Shown here piece by piece: positions 24,613 through 33,363 of a stretch of 64,000 nt of DNA. Where the stretch lies: assembly GCA_004298155.1 (NCBI GenBank), contig SCRD01000019.1:62001-126000 (forward strand). The letters run 5' to 3'. The stretch's first letter is position 1. Every line of letters begins with the position of its first letter. This DNA is from Acidobacteriota bacterium. GTDB lineage: Bacteria; Acidobacteriota; Terriglobia; UBA7540. The notes beneath the pieces were generated by a model. The model searched no databases. It was given only the letters and a program-made list of their open reading frames with translations, and had not been told where the DNA came from. A program made the position numbers and the translations under genes.

Positions 24613-25578
24613 TCAGCGCCAGTCGTCGATGACGTAGACGTCGGAGCGGTTAAAGCTGCCTGCGTGCGGGCGGTGCATGGCAACGCCTTGGATAGCTGTG
24701 CGGTAGCCATGCGCGCGCATCCGCCGGTAGGCGTCCTCACGGGCGAGGTTCACGCCGGCCTCGATGGCGGCACAGCGCGAAACCGCGAAGCGGTCGCACG
24801 CCTCCAGTAACGCATCGAAACGGTCGCCCGCGCCCGGACCGCTGCGCGCCGCAGCGAACTTGATGTAACAGGCTTGTTCCCCGCCTTCGGACCCGGGTCC
24901 GTGCAGGCAGATGGCAAAAGCGTCCAGCTCTCCGCCCATGGAGAGCAGCACTATGTCACCAGTGCGCTGCTCGAGCGCGGCGCGGATTTCGCCGCTGAGG
25001 TCGAGCCCTTCATCGATCTGGTGGGTGAGTTTCCGGCAGGCTTCGATCTCTTGCTCGCGCCGGCTGGCGTCGAGCGAAGAGATTAAAACCGCGTTGCCTG
25101 CTTTCTGCCCGCCCGGCTTCGCACCGTCCTTCGGCGTGTGGGTCATGATCGCGGTCAGGTAGCGCGGCCAGTAGCCGAACTTCTGGTAAAGGCCCACGTG
25201 TTTGGGGCTGTGCGCGAAGGTGAACAGCCCCGTGTGGCTCACGCCCCACGCGTGAAAGATGTCCATCGTATCTATCAGCAACCGTTGCGCAACGCCGCGG
25301 TCCCAGTATTCCGGCAGCACCGTCAACGGCCCGAAGAAACCGAACGAGCCCCAGCGCGTTGCAAAATTGGACCCGATCAGATGTCCGTCGTGACGGGCCG
25401 CAAGCGCTTTGACGTGGGACGCCGCCCAGCGGGATGCGGCAAAGGAGCGGTCGCCCATGAATTCCAGCGGATCGGGCATAGCCAGAAACGTTCCAAAGGC
25501 CAGCCGGACAATGCGTTCCGCCTCACCGAGCTCATTCTGCCTGAGAGGCCCCACCTGGACGGATCCTGCGTTTTGCAT
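24613..25578 (-). CDS. GNAT-family N-acetyltransferase, two-domain
   Basis: A 321-residue protein. The N-terminal half is a GNAT acyltransferase domain: FGPLTVLPEYWDRGVAQRLL contains the acetyl-CoA pyrophosphate-binding pattern (here W-D-R-G-V-A), followed by GLFTFAHSPKHVGLYQKFGYWP, which is the usual end of the fold. The C-terminal half (about 190-321) looks like a second, degenerate GNAT repeat ending RRMRAHGYRTAIQGVAM. The substrate cannot be deduced. No operon partner is evident; the upstream neighbour glpK is divergent. Confidence 0.8.
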   Translation of the reverse strand: MQNAGSVQVGPLRQNELGEAERIVRLAFGTFLAMPDPLEFMGDRSFAASRWAASHVKALAARHDGHLIGSNFATRWGSFGFFGPLTVLPEYWDRGVAQRLLIDTMDIFHAWGVSHTGLFTFAHSPKHVGLYQKFGYWPRYLTAIMTHTPKDGAKPGGQKAGNAVLISSLDASRREQEIEACRKLTHQIDEGLDLSGEIRAALEQRTGDIVLLSMGGELDAFAICLHGPGSEGGEQACYIKFAAARSGPGAGDRFDALLEACDRFAVSRCAAIEAGVNLAREDAYRRMRAHGYRTAIQGVAMHRPHAGSFNRSDVYVIDDWR

Positions 25579-25765
25579 CTCCTGATACCCCTTTGATGTT
25601 TGAAAGCCCCGAGATCGGTCTCATTCGCGCCCCAGGGAATTGGAAAGATTTTAGCATTTTCCGGTGACCGGGAGAGAGTTATCTGGAGCCGGTGAGAGAC
25701 CCCCGATTCTTCATTTGCATTCGTGCCGGGAACTCCATTAGTCTAGGTTCCCCGGAGGAAGCCAC

Positions 25766-27262
25766 ATGTCCCAATACGTTCTTGCACTCGATCAGGGAAC
25801 TACGAGCTCACGCGCCATCCTCTTTGACCATGATGGCGAAGCGCGCGCGTCCGCCAGCCAGGAATTTAAACAGTATTATCCGCAGCCGGGATGGGTTGAA
25901 CACGACGCAAATGAAATCTGGCAGTCGCAGCGCGCCGTGACCGAGAAGGTGCTGGCCGATGCGAAAGCCGGGCCGGGCGACGTGGCCGCCATTGGCATCG
26001 CCAACCAGCGGGAGACGGTGGTGCTGTGGGACCGCGCAACCGGCGAACCCGTCCATCACGCCATTGTGTGGCAGTGCCGCCGCACGGCCTCCATGTGTGA
26101 TCGGCTGCGCGCCGAAGGTTATGATAAAACCCTGCGCTCCAAAACCGGCCTGATGACCGACGCCTATTTTTCCGGCACCAAGATCGCCTGGCTGCTGGAA
26201 AATGTTCCCGGCATTCGCGAGCGTGCCGAACGCGGCGAACTGGCGGCCGGAACCATTGATGCCTGGCTCATCTGGAAGCTTTCGGGCGGAAATGTCCATG
26301 CCACAGATGTTTCAAACGCCTCGCGCACGCTGGTTTTCAACATCAATTCGCTGGAGTGGGACGAAGAGATCCTGAAACACTTAAGGATTCCACGCGCGTT
26401 GCTGCCGCAGGTGAAAGAATCGAGCGGCGTGATTGCCGAAACGGAAATCTTTGGCGGGCGAATTCCCATTGCCGGAGTGGCCGGCGACCAGCAGGCATCG
26501 CTATTCGGGCAACAATGTTTTGCCAAGGGCAGTGCGAAGAATACTTATGGCACGGGGCTGTTTCTGCTGATGAATGCCGGCGAGGAAGTCCCAAAGTCAG
26601 ACTCGGGCCTGGTGGTGACGGTGGGCTGGGGGCGCAGCGGCCGGACGACTTATGCCCTCGAAGGCAGCGTTTTCATCGCCGGTGCGGCGCTGCAATGGCT
26701 GCGCGATGAAATGGGGCTGATCAAAGACGCGGCAGAAAGCGAGGCGATGGCGCAGGCGGTCGCGGACACCCACGGCGTCTATTTTGTTCCGGCGTTTGTC
26801 GGACTGGGCGCTCCGCACTGGGACGCCTACGCGCGCGGCACCATTGTGGGCCTCACGCGCGGCAGCAATCGAAATCACATTGTCCGCGCGGCGCTCGAAT
26901 CCATTGCCTACCAGACGCGCGAAGTGGTGGACGCGATGGCCAAAGATACCGGCGCGCGCCCGGCAGCGCTGCGGGTGGATGGCGGCGTGGCCCGGAACGA
27001 TTTCATGTGCCAGTTCCAGGCCGATATTCTCGGCATCCCGGTGGAGCGGCCGGTGACGACTGAGGCTACCGCGCTCGGCGCGGCTTACCTGGCGGGCCTC
27101 GCCACCGGCTTCTGGAAGGATGAGAAGGAATTGGCATCGCAGCTCAGGATCGCAAAGAGATTTGAGCCCACCATGCTGGAATCACGCCGTAGCGAACTTT
27201 ACGAAGGCTGGTTGCGGGCCGTGGAAAGGGCGAAGGGCTGGGCCAGGACGGAATCGTACTGA
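25766..27262 (+). CDS. glpK: Glycerol kinase
   Basis: A 498-residue FGGY-family kinase that phosphorylates glycerol to glycerol-3-phosphate with ATP. The phosphate-binding loop is [10 protein letters not shown] at 9-18. The glycerol-contact Arg-Glu pair is in NQRET near 79-83, and the adenine-site region contains [13 protein letters not shown] and later [22 protein letters not shown] split over helices. The length equals the family norm. CGGAGGAAG precedes ATG 25766. No glycerol facilitator or glpD is adjacent, so it stands alone. Confidence 0.97.
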   Translation: MSQYVLALDQGTTSSRAILFDHDGEARASASQEFKQYYPQPGWVEHDANEIWQSQRAVTEKVLADAKAGPGDVAAIGIANQRETVVLWDRATGEPVHHAIVWQCRRTASMCDRLRAEGYDKTLRSKTGLMTDAYFSGTKIAWLLENVPGIRERAERGELAAGTIDAWLIWKLSGGNVHATDVSNASRTLVFNINSLEWDEEILKHLRIPRALLPQVKESSGVIAETEIFGGRIPIAGVAGDQQASLFGQQCFAKGSAKNTYGTGLFLLMNAGEEVPKSDSGLVVTVGWGRSGRTTYALEGSVFIAGAALQWLRDEMGLIKDAAESEAMAQAVADTHGVYFVPAFVGLGAPHWDAYARGTIVGLTRGSNRNHIVRAALESIAYQTREVVDAMAKDTGARPAALRVDGGVARNDFMCQFQADILGIPVERPVTTEATALGAAYLAGLATGFWKDEKELASQLRIAKRFEPTMLESRRSELYEGWLRAVERAKGWARTESY

Positions 27263-27628
27263 CGTTTGCAGAAGAGGGTAGCGCTCATCTGCTGTGGCGG
27301 CGCTCCATGAACGTCGGGCCTATCTGCAGAAGCACCGGCGTCGCAGACCGCCGGTAAAGACCCGCACACACCGTAAAAGATGCGATGCATGCGCCACCGG
27401 GAAGCCTGTTGTCTATCTCCTCCGGCATCAAACTACTTGACGCTCCTTTCGCTTGTGGGCTACCGTCATAAGGTAAACCCCGGTGTTGATGCGCTGTTCC
27501 GGCCCTGGCGCCGGACTCCTGGCAAACCGCCGAAGACGCGAATCGCAACCCTCTTGATCAAGGCATGCGGCAGGGTTCACGTCCCGCAGCCGGAAGCCAT
27601 CTCCCCGGTTTGAATGAACCACATCTGA
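27263..27628. other. Intergenic region, nothing recognised
   Basis: About 365 bases between glpK and the dapE-like gene. Short frames on both strands lack protein character. No clear promoter, terminator or RNA structure is visible to me. Confidence 0.4.
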
Positions 27629-28639
27629 ATGAGCGAGCAGGTCATGGAGCTATTTGAGCTGACCAAGGCGTTGGTGAACATTGAGTCGATCACGGGCAAT
27701 GAAAAGGCCTGCGGCGAATTCCTTGCGGACTACCTCGAGAAGCACGGCTTCAAGACCGCGTTCCAGCCTGTTGAGCCGGGGCGCTCCAACGTATTTGCCA
27801 CGCTAGGACGGCCGGACGTGGTGCTGAGCACCCACATGGATACCGTGCCGCCGTTCATTTCCGCCGGCGAGGACGACGAATGGATTTACGGCCGCGGTTC
27901 CTGTGACGCCAAAGGGATTCTGGCAGCGGAGGTCATTGCTGCACAGGGTTTGAGGGCCGCGGGCGTCCGGGACTTTGCGATGCTTTTCCTGGTGGGAGAG
28001 GAAATCCTGAGCGACGGTGCGCGCAAAGCGAACGAGCAGCCGCCGGACGCGAAATACATCATCAACGGCGAGCCCACGGAAAACAAGCTGGCGGTCGGGA
28101 CCAAGGGCATTCTGCGCATCGACATCCAGACCCGCGGCAAGGCCGCCCATTCCGCCTATCCGGAGATGGGAGAGTCTGCCATCCTGAAGCTGCTGGACAT
28201 TCTCGAGGATGTGCGGCGCATTCCGCTGGCGGAAGACCCAGTGATGGGGACCGCTACGGTGAACATCGGCGTGATTGAAGGCGGCAATGCCATCAACGTG
28301 ATTCCGGACAGCGCTTCCGCGAAGGTCCTGTTCCGCACGGTCAGCGCCACCAGCGAGCTGCGCGAGCGAGTGGAAGCAGTGGTCAAGGGCCGATGCGAGT
28401 ACGAATTCGTTCGCGACACCAAGCCCATCCGGACGGAACATTTTGACGGGTTTGAAACCGAAGTGGTCTCATACTCGACTGACCTGCCAAGCCTGACGCG
28501 ATGGGGGCGCCCGCTGCTGCTGGGTCCGGGCTCGATTCGCGTCGCCCACACGGACCACGAACGCGTTCGGAAGTCGGAGCTGCTGCACGCAGTTGAACTC
28601 TATACACGCCTGGTGAAAGAATTAAAGAAGCGCATTTAA
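27629..28639 (+). CDS. dapE: M20 family deacylase, probable succinyl-diaminopimelate desuccinylase
   Basis: A 336-residue di-zinc amidohydrolase of the ArgE/DapE group. The ligand and catalytic residues are visible: His69 and Asp71 in STHMDTVP, Asp93 in GSCDAKG, the Glu124-Glu125 pair in LVGEEILSDG, Glu148 in NGEPTE and a final His in VAHTDHERV. On sequence alone it could be ArgE, LysK or DapE. The neighbours asd, dapB, dapA and dapD favour DapE, which is needed to finish the succinylase branch that DapD opens. The start may be ATG 27644 (five codons later), since neither ATG has a strong site. Confidence 0.75.
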   Translation: MSEQVMELFELTKALVNIESITGNEKACGEFLADYLEKHGFKTAFQPVEPGRSNVFATLGRPDVVLSTHMDTVPPFISAGEDDEWIYGRGSCDAKGILAAEVIAAQGLRAAGVRDFAMLFLVGEEILSDGARKANEQPPDAKYIINGEPTENKLAVGTKGILRIDIQTRGKAAHSAYPEMGESAILKLLDILEDVRRIPLAEDPVMGTATVNIGVIEGGNAINVIPDSASAKVLFRTVSATSELRERVEAVVKGRCEYEFVRDTKPIRTEHFDGFETEVVSYSTDLPSLTRWGRPLLLGPGSIRVAHTDHERVRKSELLHAVELYTRLVKELKKRI

Positions 28640-28770
28640 CGCTCCGGCTGAAAAAGGCTGGCGTGATGCTGGGCGCAACGGCGCATCTGCTGCTTCTTTT
28701 TTGCATCGAATCAAGCAGGCCCTTGGCGCTGCTCACGTTGACGACGCAAGGGAGAGAAGGATGAATTGTT

Positions 28771-29820
28771 ATGAAGAAGATTGAGGTTGGGATCTTAGGC
28801 GCCACGGGAATGGTGGGCCAGCGCTTTGCGGCCATGCTGGAACATCATCCGTGGTTTCAAGCGGCATGGTTTGCGGCTTCAGACCGTTCAGCCGGGAAGA
28901 AATACGTGGAAGCGTGCAACTGGCGCCTGCGGACTCCCATGCCCGCCGGCATGCGCGACATGGTGGTCGAGGAGTGCAAGCCGGGCAAAGCGCCGCAACT
29001 GATCTTTTCCTCGCTCGATTCGAAGGTAGCGGGCGAGGTGGAGACGGAGTTTGCCCGTGCGGGCCACGTGGTGGTCTCCAATTCCTCTAACCATCGGATG
29101 GACACAGACGTCCCGCTGCTGATTCCGGAAGTGAACCCGGACCACCTGGCCCTGGTGTACGAGCAGCGCAAGCACCGCGGCTGGAAGGGCATGATCGTTA
29201 CCAACCCCAACTGCACCACGGTGGGACTGGTAATGTCACTGGCTCCGCTGGAGCGCGCGTTCGGCCTGGAAAAAGTGCTGGTGACCAGCATGCAGGCGGT
29301 TTCCGGCGCAGGGTATCCGGGTGTGCCCACGCTCGACATTCTGGGCAACGTGATTCCGCACATCGGCGGCGAAGAAGAAAAGGTGGAACGCGAAGCCCAC
29401 AAACTGCTGGGTAAGCTCCAGGACGGCCAGGTAGTGAAAGGCAACTTCATCGTGAGCGCACACTGCAACCGCGTGCTGGTGGAAGACGGCCACACGGAAG
29501 CTGTTTCGCTCTCGCTTCGGCATGAAGCGAAACTGGAAGACCTGATCGAAGCCTGGAAGAAATTCCGTTCGCTGCCTCAGGAGCGGGGACTCCCCACGGC
29601 GCCCAAACATCCCATCATTGTGCGCGATGAGCATGACCGGCCGCAGCCGAAGTTTGACGCGGACGCTGAAGGCGGCATGGCCGCCGTAATCGGGCGCGCG
29701 CGGCGCTGCCCGGTGCTGCAATTCAAGTACATCACGGTAAGCCACAACACCGTCCGGGGCGCGGCCGGCGCGGCACTTCTGAACGCCGAGCTGATGAAGT
29801 CTGAAGGATACCTGGATTAA
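28771..29820 (+). CDS. asd: Aspartate-semialdehyde dehydrogenase
   Basis: A 349-residue enzyme that reduces aspartyl phosphate to aspartate semialdehyde with NADPH, the branch point to lysine, threonine and methionine. The N-terminal nucleotide-binding loop is GILGATGMVGQRF (8-20), the catalytic Cys148 is in NPNCTT, and the catalytic His region is VSAHCNRV. The sequence type (long insert with HIGGEEEKVE and C-terminal TVRGAAGAALLNAEL) is that of the archaeal/fungal-like Asd class. It is the first gene of the set asd-dapB-dapA-dapD; the gap to dapB is 188 bases. Confidence 0.96.
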   Translation: MKKIEVGILGATGMVGQRFAAMLEHHPWFQAAWFAASDRSAGKKYVEACNWRLRTPMPAGMRDMVVEECKPGKAPQLIFSSLDSKVAGEVETEFARAGHVVVSNSSNHRMDTDVPLLIPEVNPDHLALVYEQRKHRGWKGMIVTNPNCTTVGLVMSLAPLERAFGLEKVLVTSMQAVSGAGYPGVPTLDILGNVIPHIGGEEEKVEREAHKLLGKLQDGQVVKGNFIVSAHCNRVLVEDGHTEAVSLSLRHEAKLEDLIEAWKKFRSLPQERGLPTAPKHPIIVRDEHDRPQPKFDADAEGGMAAVIGRARRCPVLQFKYITVSHNTVRGAAGAALLNAELMKSEGYLD

Positions 29821-30008
29821 TGCAGCAAGACGGGCAATGTCCTCGGTTGTGAGAGGCCCTGCGGCTGCTGCTCACTTCAAACAAATGCGCGCAGAGTCTG
29901 AGAACCACAGCCTCCGTGCTGCTCTTCCTTTGTCTCACCAGGTTGCTTTTTCATCATTCATAATTCAGAATTCATAACTTAAACTTTCCGATCAGGAATC
30001 GAAGCGCC

Positions 30009-30743
30009 ATGTCCATTCCAGAGCTTAGTCAAACTCAGCCGCCCCGCAACCTTAACCTGGCATTACTGGGCCACGGGAAGATGGGAAGCGCGGTGGCGCG
30101 CATCGCTCCCGAGCGCGGCTTTGACCTGCGGCTGATTCTGACGATCGAATCGAACCCGGACGGCGTGGCCATTACGGAAGAGAACTTCCGCGGCATCGAC
30201 GTTGCCATCGATTTTACACAGCCTGATGTGGTGGTGGAGAACATCCGCCGGGTGGCCGGACTGGGCGTCAACCTGGTGATAGGTACGACAGGCTGGAACG
30301 GCCGGTTTGCAGAAGTTGAGACGATCGTTGCCGAGAGCGGCATCGGGCTCGTGCACGCGGCCAACTTCTCAATCGGAGTGCAGCTTTTTTACCGCCTGGC
30401 GCGCGAAGCAGCAAGAATTTTTGCGCCTTATTCAATGTACGAACCCTACATTGTTGAAGCCCACCACAAATTCAAGAAAGACGCGCCTTCAGGCACAGCG
30501 TTCGAACTGAAGCGCCGCATCGAACCGCATCTGCCTTTACGCGAAATTCCCACCTCCAGCGTGCGCGGCGGCTATATTCCCGGCACGCACGAGCTGGCAT
30601 TTGATTCTGAAGCTGACTCGGTGATTGTCCGGCACAACGCGCGCAGCCGCCAGGGGTTTGCCGAGGGCGCGCTTTACGCGGCGCGCTGGGTGGTTGGCAA
30701 AAAAGGGATGTTTGGCTTCGATCAAATTCTCGATCAGCAGTAG
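30009..30743 (+). CDS. dapB: 4-hydroxy-tetrahydrodipicolinate reductase
   Basis: A 244-residue enzyme that reduces the DapA product to tetrahydrodipicolinate with NAD(P)H. The dinucleotide loop is LLGHGKMG (19-26). The DapB signature is EAHHKFKKDAPSGTA with its catalytic His and Lys and the substrate-binding SGT. It is slightly shorter than E. coli DapB (273 residues). It lies between asd and dapA on one strand. Confidence 0.95.
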   Translation: MSIPELSQTQPPRNLNLALLGHGKMGSAVARIAPERGFDLRLILTIESNPDGVAITEENFRGIDVAIDFTQPDVVVENIRRVAGLGVNLVIGTTGWNGRFAEVETIVAESGIGLVHAANFSIGVQLFYRLAREAARIFAPYSMYEPYIVEAHHKFKKDAPSGTAFELKRRIEPHLPLREIPTSSVRGGYIPGTHELAFDSEADSVIVRHNARSRQGFAEGALYAARWVVGKKGMFGFDQILDQQ

Positions 30744-30763
30744 CCTCAGCAACGGTAGTCTTT

Positions 30764-30786
30764 TATAATCGTACTTTCCATGGAAA
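30764..30786 (+). promoter_or_regulatory. Candidate -10 box and palindromic operator before dapA
   Basis: A perfect TATAAT (30764-30769) lies 42 bases before the dapA start, followed by the 12-base perfect palindrome TTTCCATGGAAA (30775-30786), which would overlap the transcription start. No good -35 hexamer is seen, so an activator or an extended contact would be needed. The palindrome could also be chance. Confidence 0.3.
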
Positions 30787-30811
30787 ACGGTTTGTGGCCG
30801 TAGGAGGCTTT

Positions 30812-31711
30812 ATGAGCTTGGACATTCGGGGCTGCGGCACCGCGCTGGCGACTCCCTTTTCAGAAGACGGCACTCTGGACGTTGATGCTCTCCGGGGGCT
30901 GGTTGAATTCCAGCTCCGCGAGGGCATTGACTTCCTCGTTCCCTGCGGGACCACGGGAGAAGCTCCGACGCTTGAGCACGAAGAGTATCTGGGCGTAGTC
31001 CGTGTTGTGGCGCAGGAGGCCAAAGGGAAAGTTCCGGTCATTGCGGGCGCGGGGGGCAACAATACGAAAAAGATCTGCAATCTGGTGCAGGACCTCCAGG
31101 CGCTGGGCGTCCAGGGAATCCTCTCCGTCGCTCCTTACTACAACAAGCCAACGCAGGAAGGCCTGTATCAGCATTTCAGAGCGATTGCCGACTCCACCGA
31201 CCTTCCGGTGGTTCTTTACAATGTGCCATCGCGCACCTCTTCAAACATTTTGCCGGAGACGGTAGCGCGTCTGGCCGAGATTCCCGGCATCATCGGCATC
31301 AAGGAAGCTTCCGGCAGCATCACGCAGCAGATGGAAGTGTTACGTGTTGTTCCCCCGAATTTCAGGGTCCTCTCCGGAGATGACGCGTTCACCTTTCCGC
31401 TGATGGCGCTGGGTGGGGCGGGAGTCATCTCCGTGGTCTCGAATGAGATTCCCCGGCAGATGGCCAGCCTGGCCCACCTGATGCTGGAAGGGAAATACGA
31501 CGAGGCGCGCAAGCTGAACGCAAGTCTCCTTCCACTGATGCAGATCAACTTTATCGAGACGAACCCGATTCCGGTGAAGGCGGCACTCGCTATGATGGGC
31601 AAGATCAAGGAAGTATACCGGCTGCCCATGTGCGCCATGCAGCCGGAGAACCGCGCCAAACTGGAAAAAGTTCTGGCTGAACAGGGGCTGCTCCAGACAC
31701 AAAAAGTGTGA
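30812..31711 (+). CDS. dapA: 4-hydroxy-tetrahydrodipicolinate synthase
   Basis: A 299-residue TIM-barrel aldolase that condenses pyruvate with aspartate semialdehyde. GTTGEAPTL (46-54) binds the substrate, Tyr136 lies in YNVPSRT, and Lys164 in GIKEASG forms the Schiff base with pyruvate. ATG 30812 is chosen because TAGGAGG sits just upstream; the GTG at 30794 would add six residues without a site. The length is that of the family. Confidence 0.96.
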   Translation: MSLDIRGCGTALATPFSEDGTLDVDALRGLVEFQLREGIDFLVPCGTTGEAPTLEHEEYLGVVRVVAQEAKGKVPVIAGAGGNNTKKICNLVQDLQALGVQGILSVAPYYNKPTQEGLYQHFRAIADSTDLPVVLYNVPSRTSSNILPETVARLAEIPGIIGIKEASGSITQQMEVLRVVPPNFRVLSGDDAFTFPLMALGGAGVISVVSNEIPRQMASLAHLMLEGKYDEARKLNASLLPLMQINFIETNPIPVKAALAMMGKIKEVYRLPMCAMQPENRAKLEKVLAEQGLLQTQKV

Positions 31712-31826
31712 TGGTTCCCTCGACCCTGCGTGGCAGTGAGGGCGTCTATCGCTCCTGGACGGCCTCCCGGCGGGAGGGGAACAGTTTGCGCCCATTCATC
31801 GAGGCGTTGCAATCCTTTCACAACTT

Positions 31827-32663
31827 ATGACACTACAACAACAGATCGAAAACCTTTTCGCCAGCCAGTCGGACCGCTACGGGGCAGAATACTTCGCTGC
31901 CTTTGAGGAGTTCAAGAAAGCTTTGAACGAAGGAGAGGCGCGGGCCGCAGAACCGGATGCGAAATCGCCCACGGGGTGGAAGGTGAACGCCTGGGTGAAG
32001 AAAGGCATTCTGCTGGGGTTCCGCATTGGACGCGCGGTGGAGATGCCACCCGCCGGCTTCCAGTTTCGTGACAAGCAGACGTATCCTCTGAAGCAGATTC
32101 CCCCTGGCCAGAATGTCCGCGTGGTCCCGGGCGGCTCCTCCATCCGCGACGGCTGCTACATTGGCAGGAATGTGACCTGCATGCCGCCGATGTACGTGAA
32201 TGCAGGCGTCTACGTGGACGACGGGACGATGATTGATTCCCACGCGCTGGTAGGCTCCTGCGCGCAGATCGGCAAGCGATGCCACTTGTCTGCGGCCGCG
32301 CAAATCGGCGGAGTGCTGGAACCGGTGGGCGCGCTGCCGGTGATCATTGAAGATGACGTTCTGGTGGGAGGCAATTGCGGCGTCTATGAGGGCGCCGTTG
32401 TGGGCAGGGAAGCTGTGCTGGCCGCCGGGACCATCCTGACGGGCTCAACTCCGGTTTATGATCTTGTCCGCGAACAGGTTTATCGCCGTGAAGGCGAACG
32501 CCCGCTGATGATCCCTGCCGGCGCTGTGGTCGTGCCCGGCGCGCGTGCGGTGACTCATGGACGCGGCAAAGAATGGAACCTTTCGCTTTACACACCAGTG
32601 ATCATCAAGTACCGCGACGAAAAAACGGACCAGGCCGTGAGACTTGAAGATCTGCTTCGCTAA
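31827..32663 (+). CDS. dapD: 2,3,4,5-tetrahydropyridine-2,6-dicarboxylate N-succinyltransferase
   Basis: A 278-residue left-handed beta-helix acyltransferase that succinylates tetrahydrodipicolinate, committing lysine and diaminopimelate synthesis to the succinylase branch. Family marks are [32 protein letters not shown] and [14 protein letters not shown] (each a run of hexapeptide-type turns), then [16 protein letters not shown]. The length matches E. coli DapD. Its stop is nine bases before the OsmC-family selenoprotein start, which puts that gene in the same transcript. Confidence 0.96.
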   Translation: MTLQQQIENLFASQSDRYGAEYFAAFEEFKKALNEGEARAAEPDAKSPTGWKVNAWVKKGILLGFRIGRAVEMPPAGFQFRDKQTYPLKQIPPGQNVRVVPGGSSIRDGCYIGRNVTCMPPMYVNAGVYVDDGTMIDSHALVGSCAQIGKRCHLSAAAQIGGVLEPVGALPVIIEDDVLVGGNCGVYEGAVVGREAVLAAGTILTGSTPVYDLVREQVYRREGERPLMIPAGAVVVPGARAVTHGRGKEWNLSLYTPVIIKYRDEKTDQAVRLEDLLR

Positions 32664-32672
32664 GGAAGTTCA

Positions 32673-33149
32673 ATGCCGGAAAACAGCAAAGTAGCCTACA
32701 CTTCGCGAGTAAGGATCGAACGCCTGACCGGACCAATGCGTCTTGCCTATCTGCCTGCCGAAAAAGAGCCCGTACAATTTGGCGTACACTCGGAAGTCGC
32801 CGCGCATTACAAGGTCCCGCCGGGAAAATTCCCCCCATGTGCCACCACGCTGGACTATGTGGTGGCCGCGGCAGGCGGATGACTGACCGGCACTTTTGGT
32901 GGCGCGCTGGAAGCGCGCCAGATTGATGCCAGCAACGGCAAACTGACTTCTGAAGTCACAGGTGAAATTGAAGTAGACGGCGGCGTCCTGGTCATCCGGC
33001 GGATCCACGCTCACTACAAGCTGCGGGCCCCGGAATCGTACCGCGAAACTATCGATCGTGTACACGCCATGCACGCGGACCACTGCCCGGTGGCGCGCTC
33101 GATCAAAGCCGCCATTGATGTCTCCACTTCATACGAGTTGGTTGATTGA
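32673..33149 (+). CDS. OsmC-family protein with in-frame TGA read as selenocysteine
   Basis: A 158-residue OsmC/Ohr-fold peroxide-reducing protein, provided the TGA at 32880-32882 is decoded as selenocysteine (residue 70). The reading frame continues without any shift to a TGA at 33147-33149 and stays protein-like. The TGA stands in DYVVAAAGG-[TGA]-LTGTFGGAL, exactly where OsmC proteins carry the peroxidatic Cys; the second conserved Cys is kept as Cys138 in HADHCPVARS. A strong hairpin follows the TGA (annotated separately). AAGGAAG precedes ATG 32673, nine bases after dapD. Without recoding the product would be a useless 69-residue fragment. A plain nonsense mutation is the alternative, which I consider unlikely. 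Confidence 0.85.
32900..32920 (+). promoter_or_regulatory. Bacterial SECIS-like hairpin of the OsmC gene
   Basis: The stem is TGGCGCGCT / AGCGCGCCA, 9 bp and perfect, with loop GGA. The loop lies 26 bases after the in-frame TGA and begins with G, within the usual rules for bacterial SECIS elements (loop 16-37 bases downstream, G in its first two bases). It would bind SelB inside the coding region. Confidence 0.7.
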
Positions 33150-33363
33150 CGCCCTCCACTGGACGAAGGCGCGATTGCGCGAAGTCTTCCACCGCCTTAT
33201 GCCTCATTTGAGGAGGCTCTATGACCGCCTGGGGCCACCCGCCATCTGGGCCTTATCTGCGCTCCGCCTGCTGCGATAACTGAAATCTATTTTGTCAATA
33301 AAAATTTGTAATTTCACTTCCAGGCGACAGTAAGCCTATCCTTGGCATATCAGGAGAAATCCA

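Noticed and set aside
32673-32882. Reading the OsmC gene as a pseudogene with a nonsense mutation
   Set aside because: The single interruption is exactly at the redox cysteine, the remaining 88 codons show no decay, and a SECIS-like hairpin follows. The GrdB-like gene shows the same pattern.
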